A DNA stretch of 64,000 nucleotides from Bradyrhizobium sp. CCGE-LA001 (GTDB lineage Bacteria; Pseudomonadota; Alphaproteobacteria; Rhizobiales; Xanthobacteraceae). Below the pieces are notes generated by a model. That model saw only the letters and a program-made list of their open reading frames with translations. It searched no databases and was not told where the DNA came from. This document shows positions 39,985-49,176 of this stretch, piece after piece. A program made the translations under genes and the position numbers. Every line of letters begins with the position of its first letter. Position 1 is the stretch's first letter. The stretch spans positions 806,001 through 870,000 of the forward strand of contig NZ_CP013949.1 of assembly GCF_000296215.2 (NCBI RefSeq), given 5' to 3'.

Positions 39985-42018
39985 CTACTTCATCACCCGC
40001 AGGCCCTTGGTCGTGAACTTCTGCGTCTTGCCGCCGGGGCGAACGGGGCGCTTGGTGCCGGCGGCCTTGCCGGTGCCGGGCGGCTGGTGCGCCGGCACGA
40101 GCTGGTGCGGCTGAGAGCCGATCAGGTCGCGGCGGCCCATCTCGATCAAGGCCTCGCGCAGCACCGGCCAATTGTCGGGGTCGTGATAGCGCAGGAACGC
40201 CTTGTGCAGGCGGCGCTGGCGCAGGCCCTTGATCGCCTCCACCTTGTCGCTGCCGCCATGCCGCACGCCGCGCAATGGGTTGACGCCGGTGTGATACATC
40301 GCGGTCGCGGTCGCCATCGGCGAGGGCAGGAAGGTCTGCACCTGGTCGGCGCGATAGCGGTTCTTCTTGAGCCACAGCGCGAGGTTCATCATGTCCTCGT
40401 CGGTCGTGCCCGGATGCGCCGCGATGAAATAGGGGATCAGGTAATATTTCTTGCCGGCCCGCTCGGCCGCTTCATCGAACATCCGCTTGAACTTGTTGTA
40501 AGCGCCGATGCCCGGCTTCATCATCTTGTCGAGCGGGCCGCGCTCGGTATGTTCAGGCGCGATCTTGAGATAGCCGCCGACGTGATGGGTGACCAGCTCC
40601 TTGATGTATTCGGGGCTCTCCACCGCGAGGTCGTAGCGCACACCGGAGGCGACCATCACCTTCTTGATGCCCTTGGTCTCGCGCACCTTGCGATAGAGCC
40701 GGATCAGGTCGTCATGCGAGGTGTTGAGGTTCGGGCAGATCTCGGGGAAGACGCAGGACGGCCGCCGGCACGCCGCCTCGACCTTGGGGTCCTTGCAAGC
40801 CATCCGGTACATGTTGGCGGTGGGGCCGCCGATGTCGGAGATGACGCCGGTGAAGCCCGGCGTCTTGTCGCGGATCTTCTCGATCTCGCGCAGGATCGAC
40901 CCCTCGGAGCGGTTTTGGATGATGCGGCCCTCGTGCTCCGTGATCGAGCAGAAGGTGCAGCCGCCGAAGCAGCCGCGCATGATCGTCACCGAGAACTTGA
41001 TCATGTCCCACGCCGGGATCTTTGCCTCGCCATAGGATGGATGCGGCGCGCGCGCGTAAGGCAAATCGTAGACCGCGTCCATCTCCTCGCTGGTCAGCGG
41101 GATGGGCGGCGGGTTGAGCCAGAGATCGCGATCGCCATGACGCTGCACCAGCGGACGCGCATTGCCGGGATTGCTCTCCCGGTGCAGCACGCGCGAGGCA
41201 CGGGCGTAAGCTTCCTTGTCCTGCTCGACCTGCTCCAGCGCGGGCAGGCGGATCACGATCGCGCCCTTCTGGCGCGTTGCACCCTCGTCCGCGGAATCGA
41301 GATCGTCGGCGTGCAGCTCGGTGTAACCTTCCGGCACGCGGCGAAACAGTGCGACGCCCCTGATGTCGTCGAGCTCGCGCGGCGCTTCGCCGGCGGCAAG
41401 CCGCTGCGCCACCTCGACCACGGCGCGCTCGGCATTGCCGTAGAGCAGCAAGTCCGCCTTGGCGTCCGCGAGCACCGAGCGGCGCACCTTGTCGGACCAG
41501 TAATCGTAATGCGCGATCCGGCGCAGCGAGGCCTCGATGCCGCCGAGCACGATCGGGACATCCTTGAACGCCTCGCGGCAGCGCTGGGCGTAGACGATGG
41601 TGCAGCGGTCCGGCCGCTTGCCGCCTTCGCCGCCGGCGGTATAGGCATCGTCGCTGCGGATGCGGCGGTCCGCGGTGTAGCGGTTCACCATGGAATCCAT
41701 GTTGCCGCCGGTGACACCGAAGAACACGCGCGGCTTGCCCAAGGCCCTGAACGGCTCGGCCGAGTGCCAGTCCGGCTGCGCGATGATGCCGACGCGGAAG
41801 CCTTGCGCCTCCAGCAGCCGGCCGATGATGGCCATGCCGAAGCTCGGATGATCGACATAGGCATCCCCGGTCACCAGCACGATGTCGCAGGCGTCCCAGC
41901 CGAGCGCGTCCATCTCGGCGCGGCTCATGGGGAGGAACGGCGCCGGCTTACGCGGGCGGGCCTGGGCCATCAGGGGCTTTTCGGCGGCGATGATCTGGGT
42001 GTCCATGCGCTTACGCAT
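39985..42018 (-). CDS. YgiQ family radical SAM protein
   Basis: A 677-residue radical SAM protein. The Fe-S cluster motif is in IMRGCFGGCTFCSITEHEGR (CxxxCxxC), preceded by an N-terminal cobalamin-binding-like domain (VGIIAQPDWHS ... RVFFGVTGGNMDSMVNRYTA) and followed by SDIGGPTANMYRMACKDP and HVGGYLKIAPEHTE. The very C-terminus is a basic Pro/Gly/Lys-rich tail. The ATG at 42018 follows GGAG. The family is widespread but its reaction is not established. Confidence 0.93.
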   Translation of the reverse strand: MRKRMDTQIIAAEKPLMAQARPRKPAPFLPMSRAEMDALGWDACDIVLVTGDAYVDHPSFGMAIIGRLLEAQGFRVGIIAQPDWHSAEPFRALGKPRVFFGVTGGNMDSMVNRYTADRRIRSDDAYTAGGEGGKRPDRCTIVYAQRCREAFKDVPIVLGGIEASLRRIAHYDYWSDKVRRSVLADAKADLLLYGNAERAVVEVAQRLAAGEAPRELDDIRGVALFRRVPEGYTELHADDLDSADEGATRQKGAIVIRLPALEQVEQDKEAYARASRVLHRESNPGNARPLVQRHGDRDLWLNPPPIPLTSEEMDAVYDLPYARAPHPSYGEAKIPAWDMIKFSVTIMRGCFGGCTFCSITEHEGRIIQNRSEGSILREIEKIRDKTPGFTGVISDIGGPTANMYRMACKDPKVEAACRRPSCVFPEICPNLNTSHDDLIRLYRKVRETKGIKKVMVASGVRYDLAVESPEYIKELVTHHVGGYLKIAPEHTERGPLDKMMKPGIGAYNKFKRMFDEAAERAGKKYYLIPYFIAAHPGTTDEDMMNLALWLKKNRYRADQVQTFLPSPMATATAMYHTGVNPLRGVRHGGSDKVEAIKGLRQRRLHKAFLRYHDPDNWPVLREALIEMGRRDLIGSQPHQLVPAHQPPGTGKAAGTKRPVRPGGKTQKFTTKGLRVMK

Positions 42019-42205
42019 AGGACTCCAGGCCGGCGAATTCAACCGACGGGGGCGTGAAGATTGCGGTTCCGCCTCCTGTCATCCGCCCGTGTACGCGTTA
42101 ACCCCGCATCCATGCGCGGTGAGCCGATCGGCTTTGATCGCTGCAATCGTCGCATGCGGCGATCCGGGTTCTCACCGCAGCGGCCATGGAGTATTCGGTC
42201 GCTCC

Positions 42206-43150
42206 ATGGGCAAGGGAACATCAGGCAGCGGCAGCGACGCGGTCGCGAGCACTGCACTATCCGCAGGCGCCTGGCTCGGCGCGATTGCGCTGATCGGCTT
42301 CATTCTGGTGGCGACCGCGCAGGCGTCCAATCAGATTCTCGCTCGCGGGCTTGCGGGCTCGGTCCCGTCCTTCGCACTCGCCTTCTTCCGTTGGAGCATT
42401 GTAGCCATCGGGCTCGCGCCGATCGCGCTCAAGGAGATCCGCGAAGGCCGCGTGCCGCTCGACAAAAACATCTGGCCGATCCTTGCCGCCGGCTTCATGG
42501 GCATGTTTCTGTGCGGCGGTCCGGTCTATGCCGCGGGCGTGTCGACGACGGCGATCCACATCGCGCTGATCATGGCGCTCTCGCCGATCACGGTGCTGAT
42601 GATCTCTGCGGCGCTCAAGATCGAGCATGTCGGCCCGCTGCAATGGTCCGGTACTGCACTCGCGCTATCGGGGGCGCTGCTGATCATCTCCGGCGGCCAT
42701 CCGGCGGCGTTGTTCGAACTGGAGACGGCGTCGGGCGACGGCCTGGTCGTGATCGCGATGCTGGGCTGGTCCGGCTATACGCTGCTGCAATCGCGCGCCG
42801 CACCGAAGGCGTCGCTGCTCGCACGCATCAGCCTGTTCTCGGCCGCCGGCGCCTTGTTCTCGCTGCCGCTCGCGGCCTGGGAAATGTGGGCCATGCCCGC
42901 CCAAACCTTCAGCACCAAGGCGCTATCAGCCTATGTCTTCGCCGGGATCGTTCCTGGCCTGCTTGCGTATGCCGGCTTTGCCTGGCTCGGTGCCAAATTC
43001 GGTTCGGTGCGGACCTCGCTCGTCCTCTACCTCGGACCGGTTGCAAGCGCCCTATTGTCTTTCGCGATCCTTGGCGAACCTCCAAAGCCGATCCATCTCG
43101 TCGGAGGGCTGCTGATCCTCGGCGGCGTCTGGGCCAGCTTGCGCCGATAG
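42206..43150 (+). CDS. EamA/DMT family transporter
   Basis: A 314-residue membrane protein with ten hydrophobic segments and two EamA repeats (first: SNQILARGLAGSVPSFALAF with FRWS; second from about residue 170: GYTLLQSRAAPKASLLARIS). It ends with the conserved YLGPVASALLSFAILGEPPK. Drug/metabolite transporters of this kind export amino acids or other small metabolites; the substrate is unknown. The start at 42206 (MGKGTSGSG) is a choice among several. Confidence 0.88.
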   Translation: MGKGTSGSGSDAVASTALSAGAWLGAIALIGFILVATAQASNQILARGLAGSVPSFALAFFRWSIVAIGLAPIALKEIREGRVPLDKNIWPILAAGFMGMFLCGGPVYAAGVSTTAIHIALIMALSPITVLMISAALKIEHVGPLQWSGTALALSGALLIISGGHPAALFELETASGDGLVVIAMLGWSGYTLLQSRAAPKASLLARISLFSAAGALFSLPLAAWEMWAMPAQTFSTKALSAYVFAGIVPGLLAYAGFAWLGAKFGSVRTSLVLYLGPVASALLSFAILGEPPKPIHLVGGLLILGGVWASLRR

Positions 43151-43291
43151 TTCCATTTGAACGAGTCCTGGTTCAAGCGCAGGAACCATCCGCGGCTGCA
43201 AACATTCTGATCAAGGGTCCGTGCGGGCCCGGGTTGCGCGCGCCGCCATCGTTTCGGCGTTCGCGGCGTCGCCTCTGGCGATGGGGGACCT

Positions 43292-43453
43292 GTGAGTACA
43301 GTCATTGAAAACTTGCTGTTGCGGAAGCAGAAGCTCGTGGAACAGCTCGAGAGGGTGCCGTCGGTCGAGGACCGCGACAAGATCGAGCATCAGCTCGAAC
43401 AGATCAACACTGCGCTGGATTTCCTGGACAGGCCGGGATCGAAGGACGCGTAG
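43292..43453 (+). CDS. Small coiled-coil protein (53 residues)
   Basis: Frame VSTVIENLLLRKQKLVEQLE, RVPSVEDRDKIEHQLEQINT, ALDFLDRPGSKDA. The GTG at 43292 follows GGGGGA. The heptad pattern of Leu/Ile predicts two helices forming a coiled coil or helical hairpin. No other feature occupies the DNA. Function unknown. Confidence 0.6.
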   Translation: MSTVIENLLLRKQKLVEQLERVPSVEDRDKIEHQLEQINTALDFLDRPGSKDA

Positions 43454-43462
43454 TAAGCGCCT

Positions 43463-44143
43463 TCAGTCCGCGTCCACCGCTTCCACCTTCAAGGCCCTGG
43501 CATAGACGACGCCCGAATTGGTGATGTGCGTCGTCATCGCCGCTTCGAAGGCGGCGAAGTCGCCGCACGCGAACAGTTCGAGCAGCTTACGATGCTCGTC
43601 GAAGGACGTGCGGGTGCGCACGTCGATTGGCGAGGTCAGATTGGTGCGGAGCGCGGCGACGCGGCCGGAAGCCAGCTGGTAGGATTCGACGAGATAGCGG
43701 TTGCCGCAATGGGCGAACAACGCCTCGTGGAACGCCGTATCGGCGCGGCCATAGGCGATGTTGTCTTTTGCTGCGATCGCCGGCTCCATCGCCGCGATCG
43801 CATCGTTCATCACTGCAATGGCGCCGTCGCGATCATGGCGAAAGGCGAGCTCGGCCGCCCTGGGTTCGAGTGCGATCCGGAAGGTGCAGAGCGCATTGAT
43901 GTCTTCCGCACTCGGGGTAAAGACAAAACTGCCGACCTGCGGCCGGATCACCACCAGCCCCTGCGCCTGCAACAGGCCCATCGCCTCGCGCACCGGCGTG
44001 CGGCTGACGCCGAAGGAATTGGCCACCATCTCCTCGGAGATGGCGGCACCTAACGCGAACTCGCCGTCGATGATGGCCTGGCGCAGCCGCTGCATCACGC
44101 GCTGCGACAGCGATTTCGGCGTATCGAGCTTGAGCGAGCGCAT
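43463..44143 (-). CDS. GntR family regulator, FCD subfamily
   Basis: A 226-residue regulator: winged helix with LSQRVMQRLRQAIIDGEFAL, SFGVSRTPVREAMGLLQAQG and VVIRPQVGSFV, followed by an all-helical FCD ligand domain containing FHEALFAHCGNRYLVESY and FDEHRKLLELFACGD with the conserved histidines that bind a metal and organic-acid ligand. It lies 6 bp after the 2-hydroxyacid dehydrogenase gene on the same strand. The operator-like site at 45629-45649 is its probable target. Confidence 0.92.
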   Translation of the reverse strand: MRSLKLDTPKSLSQRVMQRLRQAIIDGEFALGAAISEEMVANSFGVSRTPVREAMGLLQAQGLVVIRPQVGSFVFTPSAEDINALCTFRIALEPRAAELAFRHDRDGAIAVMNDAIAAMEPAIAAKDNIAYGRADTAFHEALFAHCGNRYLVESYQLASGRVAALRTNLTSPIDVRTRTSFDEHRKLLELFACGDFAAFEAAMTTHITNSGVVYARALKVEAVDAD

Positions 44144-44149
44144 CTGCCC

Positions 44150-45562
44150 TCAGATCACCTTGCCGGGATTGAGCAGATGGTCCGGGTCGAGCGCGGCCTT
44201 CAGCGTCCGCATCAGCGCGATCTCGGGCTCGCTGCGGGCGTGCCCCAGCCACTGCTTTTTCAGCGTGCCGATGCCGTGCTCGGCGGAGACGCTGCCGCCG
44301 AGCTCGCGCACGAGACCGTAGATGATCGCGTCCATCTCCTCCTTCGGCTGCTGCTCGACGGGAAGGCCGGTGACCCAGGAGACCAGATGCAGATTGCCGT
44401 CGCCGATATGGCCGTAATAGACGCTCTCGCAGCCCTCGATGCCGGCGGCGAGCGCAGCCTTGCAGCGCGTGGCAAATTCATCCATCCGGTTGACCGCAAG
44501 TCCGATGTCGTAGGAGATGTGCGGGCCCAGCACCTGGCCGAACTCGGCGCAGATGTCGCGCACGCGCCAGAAGCTTTGCGTTTGCGCCAGCGATTGCGCC
44601 ACGGCGGCATCCGCCAGCAGCCCGCGCTCCATCAGCTCTTCGAGCCAGGCCTGGAAGCGCGGCGCATCGACGCTTTCGTCGGTGCCTTGCGCTTCGACCA
44701 GCACGTAGAGGCCGTGACGCGCCGCGACCGGCGGCTTCACGCCGGCACGATTGGTGATCACGTCCCAATAGTCCGGCCACATCACCTCGAAGGCCGATAG
44801 CAGCGGACCGAGCCCGCTGCGCGCGGCGCCGAGCAACGCGACCACCGCAGCATAGTCCTTCAACGCGCAAAGTGCGGCCATGGTCGAGCGCGGCTTTGGA
44901 AACAGTTTCAGCACCACGCGGGTGATGATGCCGAGCGTGCCTTCGGAGCCGATGAAGAGATGCTTCAGATCATAGCCGGCATTGTTCTTCATCAGCTTGT
45001 TGAGGCTGGTGATGATGGTGCCGTCAGGCAGCACCACTTCGAGACCGAGCACCAGCTCGCGCGTCATGCCGTAGCGGATCACGCGGTTGCCGCCGGCATT
45101 GGTCGAGAGATTGCCGCCGATCGCACAGGAGCCGCGCGAGCCGAGATCGAGCGGGAAGAAGAAGCCGGCCTCGTCCGCGGCCTTCTGGATCGTCTCCAGC
45201 GGCGTGCCTGATTTCACCGTCATCGTCGCCGATGCGGGATCGATCTCCTCGATCCCGCTCATGCGCTCCAGCGAGATCGCGACCCAGCCCGCTTCAGGCG
45301 AGGCGCCGCGGCACAGCCCGGTCAAGCCGCCTTGCGGCACGAACGGCAGTCGGGCCTCTCGGCAGGTCGCAATCGCATCGGCAACGCCTTGCGCGTCGAG
45401 TGGACGGATCACCGCCAGCGGCGTCTGCGGCAGGCTCGCGCTCCAATCGTTGCAATTGCGTGCGGGCACTTCGCTGCCGGTCAGCACCGCCGCCGCGCCG
45501 AGCTTGTCACGCAGTGCGCCGAGCAGTTGGTCAGCACGCCCAAGGGGAGTTGCCATGTCCAT
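44150..45562 (-). CDS. FAD-linked 2-hydroxyacid dehydrogenase (D-lactate / D-2-hydroxyglutarate type)
   Basis: A 470-residue flavoprotein. It has an FAD-binding PCMH domain (FVPQGGLTGLCRGASPEAGW, LGSRGSCAIGGNLSTNAGGN, FIGSEGTLGIITRV) and an FAD-oxidase C-terminal domain (YYGHIGDGNLHLVSWVTGLP, VSAEHGIGTLKKQWLGHARS). The ending DPDHLLNPGKVI is typical. It oxidises a 2-hydroxyacid and passes electrons to an acceptor; the exact substrate is unknown. Neighbours (GntR regulator, divergent lyase) suggest catabolism of an acid derived from sugars or amino acids. Confidence 0.9.
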   Translation of the reverse strand: MDMATPLGRADQLLGALRDKLGAAAVLTGSEVPARNCNDWSASLPQTPLAVIRPLDAQGVADAIATCREARLPFVPQGGLTGLCRGASPEAGWVAISLERMSGIEEIDPASATMTVKSGTPLETIQKAADEAGFFFPLDLGSRGSCAIGGNLSTNAGGNRVIRYGMTRELVLGLEVVLPDGTIITSLNKLMKNNAGYDLKHLFIGSEGTLGIITRVVLKLFPKPRSTMAALCALKDYAAVVALLGAARSGLGPLLSAFEVMWPDYWDVITNRAGVKPPVAARHGLYVLVEAQGTDESVDAPRFQAWLEELMERGLLADAAVAQSLAQTQSFWRVRDICAEFGQVLGPHISYDIGLAVNRMDEFATRCKAALAAGIEGCESVYYGHIGDGNLHLVSWVTGLPVEQQPKEEMDAIIYGLVRELGGSVSAEHGIGTLKKQWLGHARSEPEIALMRTLKAALDPDHLLNPGKVI

Positions 45563-45628
45563 GCGAGACCTCCGCTAAAATCAGCTGCGCCTCATGCGCG
45601 CCGCGAGGGTGGAAAGGATTTGCACCGG

Positions 45629-45649
45629 TCTTGTATGTAAGGTACAAGA
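45629..45649. promoter_or_regulatory. Operator-like inverted repeat between the dehydrogenase and the DHDPS-family gene
   Basis: TCTTGTA (45629-45635) and TACAAGA (45643-45649), seven-base arms around TGTAAGG. It lies in the divergent region between the starts at 45562 and 45744. FCD-type GntR proteins bind short inverted repeats in such places, and the regulator is in the adjacent operon; assignment is inference. Confidence 0.5.
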
Positions 45650-45743
45650 TTAAAAGTAAAGTAAAAACAATGACTCAGAACACAGCCTAGATCGTTCCGG
45701 ATCAAAGGCTTGCGTCCGAGCTCGCAGCAAGAAGGGCGATGGG

Positions 45744-46628
45744 ATGACGGAGGCAATTCGCGGGTTCTGGGTGGCGTCGGCAACGCCGCTGGCGGCGGGT
45801 GGCAGCGTGGATGCCGCCAAGCTCGCGGCTCATGCCAAGCAGCTCTTCGGCAAGGGCGTCGACGGTGTCGTGCTGTTCGGCACCACCGGGGAGGGCACCT
45901 CGTTCAATGTCACCGAGCGTGTTACGACCATCGAAGCCTTGCTCAAGGCGGGGATCGCACCGGAGCGCATGGGCATCGGCGGCGGCTTCCCCGCCATTGC
46001 CGACAGCATTGCACTTTCGCGCGCGGTGCTCGGCCTCGGTCTGCGCCACGTGCTGGTGCTGCCGCCTTACTTCGACCGTGGCGTCACGCCTGAGGGCGTT
46101 GAGGATGCCTTCGCCGCGATCATCGACGGCGTCGCCGACGACCGGCTGCGCGCCTATCTCTATCACATCCCGCAGGTCTCGGGCGTTGCGATCCCGACCG
46201 GCGTCGCCGCCAACCTGCGCAAACGCTATGGCAAGGTCGTTGCGGGCCTGAAGGACTCCAGCGGCGACTTCAAGCAGTTTCAGGCGTTCCGTGCGGCCGC
46301 GCCCGAGCTCGCCATCACCGTCGGCAACGAGGCCGACATCGCCCGTGCGGTCGCCGCCGGCGGCGCCGGCACCATCTGCGGCATGGCCAACATCGTACCC
46401 GAGCTGGTCAAGGGCATGCTCGACGGCAAGGATATCGAGACGCGCATGCAAGCTGCGATTGACGTCGTATTGAAGACGCCGTCCTTCCTCCCGACGCTGA
46501 AGGCGATCCTGGCGGCGCAGACCGGCGATGCGGGCTGGCTGCGTGTGCGTCCGCCGCTGCGTGCGTTGTCCGACGGTGCCGCGTTCAAGCGACAGCTCGA
46601 CGAGTTGATGGCACCTGCCATCGCGTGA
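45744..46628 (+). CDS. Dihydrodipicolinate synthase family lyase
   Basis: A 294-residue class I aldolase of the DapA family. It has LFGTTGEGTSF (residues 45-55), the tyrosine region YLYHIPQVSG (Y138/Y140) and the Schiff-base lysine K170 in VAGLKDSSGDFKQF. GTTGEG and the Tyr/Lys pair are conserved, but the flanking sequence differs from true DapA, and the divergent dehydrogenase and GntR gene point to aldol cleavage or dehydration of a 2-keto acid rather than lysine synthesis. Confidence 0.87.
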   Translation: MTEAIRGFWVASATPLAAGGSVDAAKLAAHAKQLFGKGVDGVVLFGTTGEGTSFNVTERVTTIEALLKAGIAPERMGIGGGFPAIADSIALSRAVLGLGLRHVLVLPPYFDRGVTPEGVEDAFAAIIDGVADDRLRAYLYHIPQVSGVAIPTGVAANLRKRYGKVVAGLKDSSGDFKQFQAFRAAAPELAITVGNEADIARAVAAGGAGTICGMANIVPELVKGMLDGKDIETRMQAAIDVVLKTPSFLPTLKAILAAQTGDAGWLRVRPPLRALSDGAAFKRQLDELMAPAIA

Positions 46629-46733
46629 GTCCGCGCAGGACCGCGGCCTATCTGCGCGCCGCAGCGAATTCGCGTGTTGCGTGCCACGAGCGGCGTCGCC
46701 GCAATTGTTGATTGCGCTCCGGTGCGCTCTGTC

Positions 46734-46750
46734 TTTAGAACGCTTCAATA
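46734..46750. promoter_or_regulatory. Irr-box (ICE)-like site upstream of the TonB-dependent receptor
   Basis: TTTAGAA-CGC-TTCAATA. The left heptamer is perfect and the right differs at two positions from TTCTAAA, the inverted heptamer pair I recall for iron control elements bound by Irr in Bradyrhizobium and relatives. It lies 94 bp before the receptor start. Iron regulation of a siderophore receptor would fit. Confidence 0.5.
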
Positions 46751-46843
46751 CTAGAGCGATTCAAGCCGACTTACGGTTCTCTTGACGCGCTGCGACTGTT
46801 AGACGCGCCAGCGTCAATGCTGCGTCTGACCTGGAAGTGAATC

Positions 46844-49174
46844 GTGCCTGCTCATCTGGACGGCCAACCTGTCGATGGCCGTCGAACTCGTGCCGGCAAG
46901 AGCCGTGCAAGTCTTCTCATTGGCGCGGCCGTGCTGCTCGCTGAATCTTCCTCCAGCATGACGATCGCGCAGGCGCAATCTTCGCTGCCGCCGGTGACGG
47001 TGGAAGCCCCGGTGCAACGGCCGCGGCCGGCGCGCGCATCCGAACAGGCGCCACGCCGCACGCAAACCGCCATGCGCCAGCGCAGTCGCAATTCCAATCC
47101 GGCGCCCGCCGTACCGACGCTCTCGGAGCGCGCGGCTGTGGAAGCCGCCGCGCAACAGGCCGCAAAGCTCGGTTATCGCGCGATGCCGAGCGCGACCACG
47201 CTGCGCAGCGGCGCTTCGCCCCTGAACACCTCGCAGGCGGTCAACGTCGTGCCCGAGCAGGTGTTAAAGGACCAGTTGCCACGCAATATCGACGATGCGC
47301 TCATCAACGTCTCCGGCATCACCCAGACCAACACGCTGGCGGGCAGCCAGGACGCCGTGATCCGACGCGGCTTCGGCGACAACCGCGACGGCTCGATCAT
47401 GCGTAACGGCATGCCGCTGGTACAGGGCCGCAGCTTCAATCCTGCTGTCGAAAGCGTCGAGGTGCTCAAAGGCCCGGCCTCGCTGCTCTACGGCATCATG
47501 GATCCCGGCGGCATCGTCAACACCATCAGCAAGCGCCCCGAGCTCTATCAGCACGGCTCGGTCACGCTGCTCGGTTCGGCTTACAGCGCCTCGAAAACCG
47601 GCGCCGACGGCCTGCTCGACGTCACCGGTCCGATCGGCGACCAGGGCCTCGCCTATCGCTTCATCGGCTACGGCGTCAGTGAGGACTATTGGCGCAATTT
47701 CGGCCGGCACCGCGAGATGCTGGTGGCGCCGTCACTGGCCTGGTACGGCCAGGACACCACGGTGCAGCTCAACTACGAGCACCGCGAGTTCATCTATCCG
47801 TTCGATCGCGGCACAGCGTTCAATCCGGTGACGAAGGCGCCGCTGGCGGTGCCCGCCACGCGCCGGCTGGACGAGCCCTTCAACAACACCTGGGGCACGT
47901 CGGACCTGATCCAGGCCTCGATCGAGCACCGCTTCAACCAGGATTGGAAGCTCTACGCTGGTTACAGCTACAACACCGAAACTTTCAGCGCCAACCAGCT
48001 CCGCATCACCGGCATCAACTTCACGACCGGAAACGAGACGCGCAGCAATGACGGCACGCAGGGCTCGCTCAGCAATGTCAGCTACGGAACGTCCTACGTC
48101 TCCGGCGGCTTCTGGCTGGGCAACATGCGCAACGAGGTGCTCGTCGGGGGTGACGGACAGTACCGCACCATCTACCGTGACAATCTGATCCGGCAGGCGA
48201 CGCCCGCCATCAACATCTACAATCCCGTCTACGGGCTGATCGGCCCAGGTACGACCGTGTCAAACACGGACAGCGCCCAGACCGACAAGCTCGGCCAGTG
48301 GTCGCTGTTCTTCCAGGACACGCTGCATCTAACCGATTGGTTCGCGCTGGTCGGCGGCGTGCGCTACATGGACTATGATCAGATCGCAGGGCGCGGAAAG
48401 CCCTTCGTCACCAACACCAACGTGTCCCAGGACAAGGTGCTTCCGCTCGGCGGCGCCATCTTCAAGCTCACCGACCAGATCTCGCTCTATGCGAGCTACA
48501 CCGAATCGCTGAAGCCGAACTCGACCATCGCGTCGATCGGCGCCGTGATCGATTCCCGCGTCGCGCCGGAAGAGGGCGTGTCCTACGAGACCGGCCTCAA
48601 GTTCGATCTCAACCAGCGCATTTCCGGCACCGTCGCGCTGTACGACCTCGACAAGAAGAACGTGCAGACGACGAAGACCAACAGCGCGGGCATCGTCGAG
48701 CTTCACACCGTCGGCCGTGCGCGTTCGCGCGGCGTCGAGGTCGACGTCACCGGCAGGCTCACGGACAGTTGGGCGCTGATCGGCAGTTACGGCTATACCG
48801 ATGCGCGCGTCACGGCGTCCGAGGATCTGACGCTGCTCGGCAAGAAGCTGCAGAACGTCGCCCTGAACACGGCCTCGCTCTATCTGGTCCACGATTTCGG
48901 GACCGCATTGCCGGGCCGGCTCCGCCTCGGTGGCGGCGCGCGTTATGTCGGCGACCGCCCCGGTGATGCCATCAACACTTTCTTCTTGCCCTCCTACGTG
49001 GTCGCCGACATCTTCGCGACCTACGAGACCAGGTACGAGCAATTCCCGGTGATCTATCAATTCAACGTCAAGAATCTGTTCGACAAGGTCTACTATCCAT
49101 CCGCGGTCAACAATCTGAACGTCGCCGTCGGCGATGCGAGGCGCGTGTCGTTGTCGGCAACGGTGAAGTTCTAG
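46844..49174 (+). CDS. TonB-dependent siderophore receptor (ferrichrome-type)
   Basis: A 776-residue outer-membrane receptor. A long N-terminal signal region is followed by a Pro/Arg/Gln-rich segment (about 45-90), the plug domain (AVNVVPEQVLKDQLPRNIDD, RRGFGDNRDGSIMRNGMPLV, VEVLKGPASLLYGIMDPGGI) and a 22-strand barrel ending in RRVSLSATVKF, whose terminal Phe is the outer-membrane insertion signal. The start is the GTG at 46844, preceded by GGAAG. It is the first gene of a pair with the PepSY membrane protein, which begins 2 bp after its stop. Confidence 0.93.
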   Translation: MPAHLDGQPVDGRRTRAGKSRASLLIGAAVLLAESSSSMTIAQAQSSLPPVTVEAPVQRPRPARASEQAPRRTQTAMRQRSRNSNPAPAVPTLSERAAVEAAAQQAAKLGYRAMPSATTLRSGASPLNTSQAVNVVPEQVLKDQLPRNIDDALINVSGITQTNTLAGSQDAVIRRGFGDNRDGSIMRNGMPLVQGRSFNPAVESVEVLKGPASLLYGIMDPGGIVNTISKRPELYQHGSVTLLGSAYSASKTGADGLLDVTGPIGDQGLAYRFIGYGVSEDYWRNFGRHREMLVAPSLAWYGQDTTVQLNYEHREFIYPFDRGTAFNPVTKAPLAVPATRRLDEPFNNTWGTSDLIQASIEHRFNQDWKLYAGYSYNTETFSANQLRITGINFTTGNETRSNDGTQGSLSNVSYGTSYVSGGFWLGNMRNEVLVGGDGQYRTIYRDNLIRQATPAINIYNPVYGLIGPGTTVSNTDSAQTDKLGQWSLFFQDTLHLTDWFALVGGVRYMDYDQIAGRGKPFVTNTNVSQDKVLPLGGAIFKLTDQISLYASYTESLKPNSTIASIGAVIDSRVAPEEGVSYETGLKFDLNQRISGTVALYDLDKKNVQTTKTNSAGIVELHTVGRARSRGVEVDVTGRLTDSWALIGSYGYTDARVTASEDLTLLGKKLQNVALNTASLYLVHDFGTALPGRLRLGGGARYVGDRPGDAINTFFLPSYVVADIFATYETRYEQFPVIYQFNVKNLFDKVYYPSAVNNLNVAVGDARRVSLSATVKF

Positions 49175-49176
49175 CG

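Noticed and set aside
40087..42057. Long open frame opposite the YgiQ gene
   Set aside because: It is the antisense shadow of a high-GC gene; the translated product is His/Arg/Val-rich with no family match.
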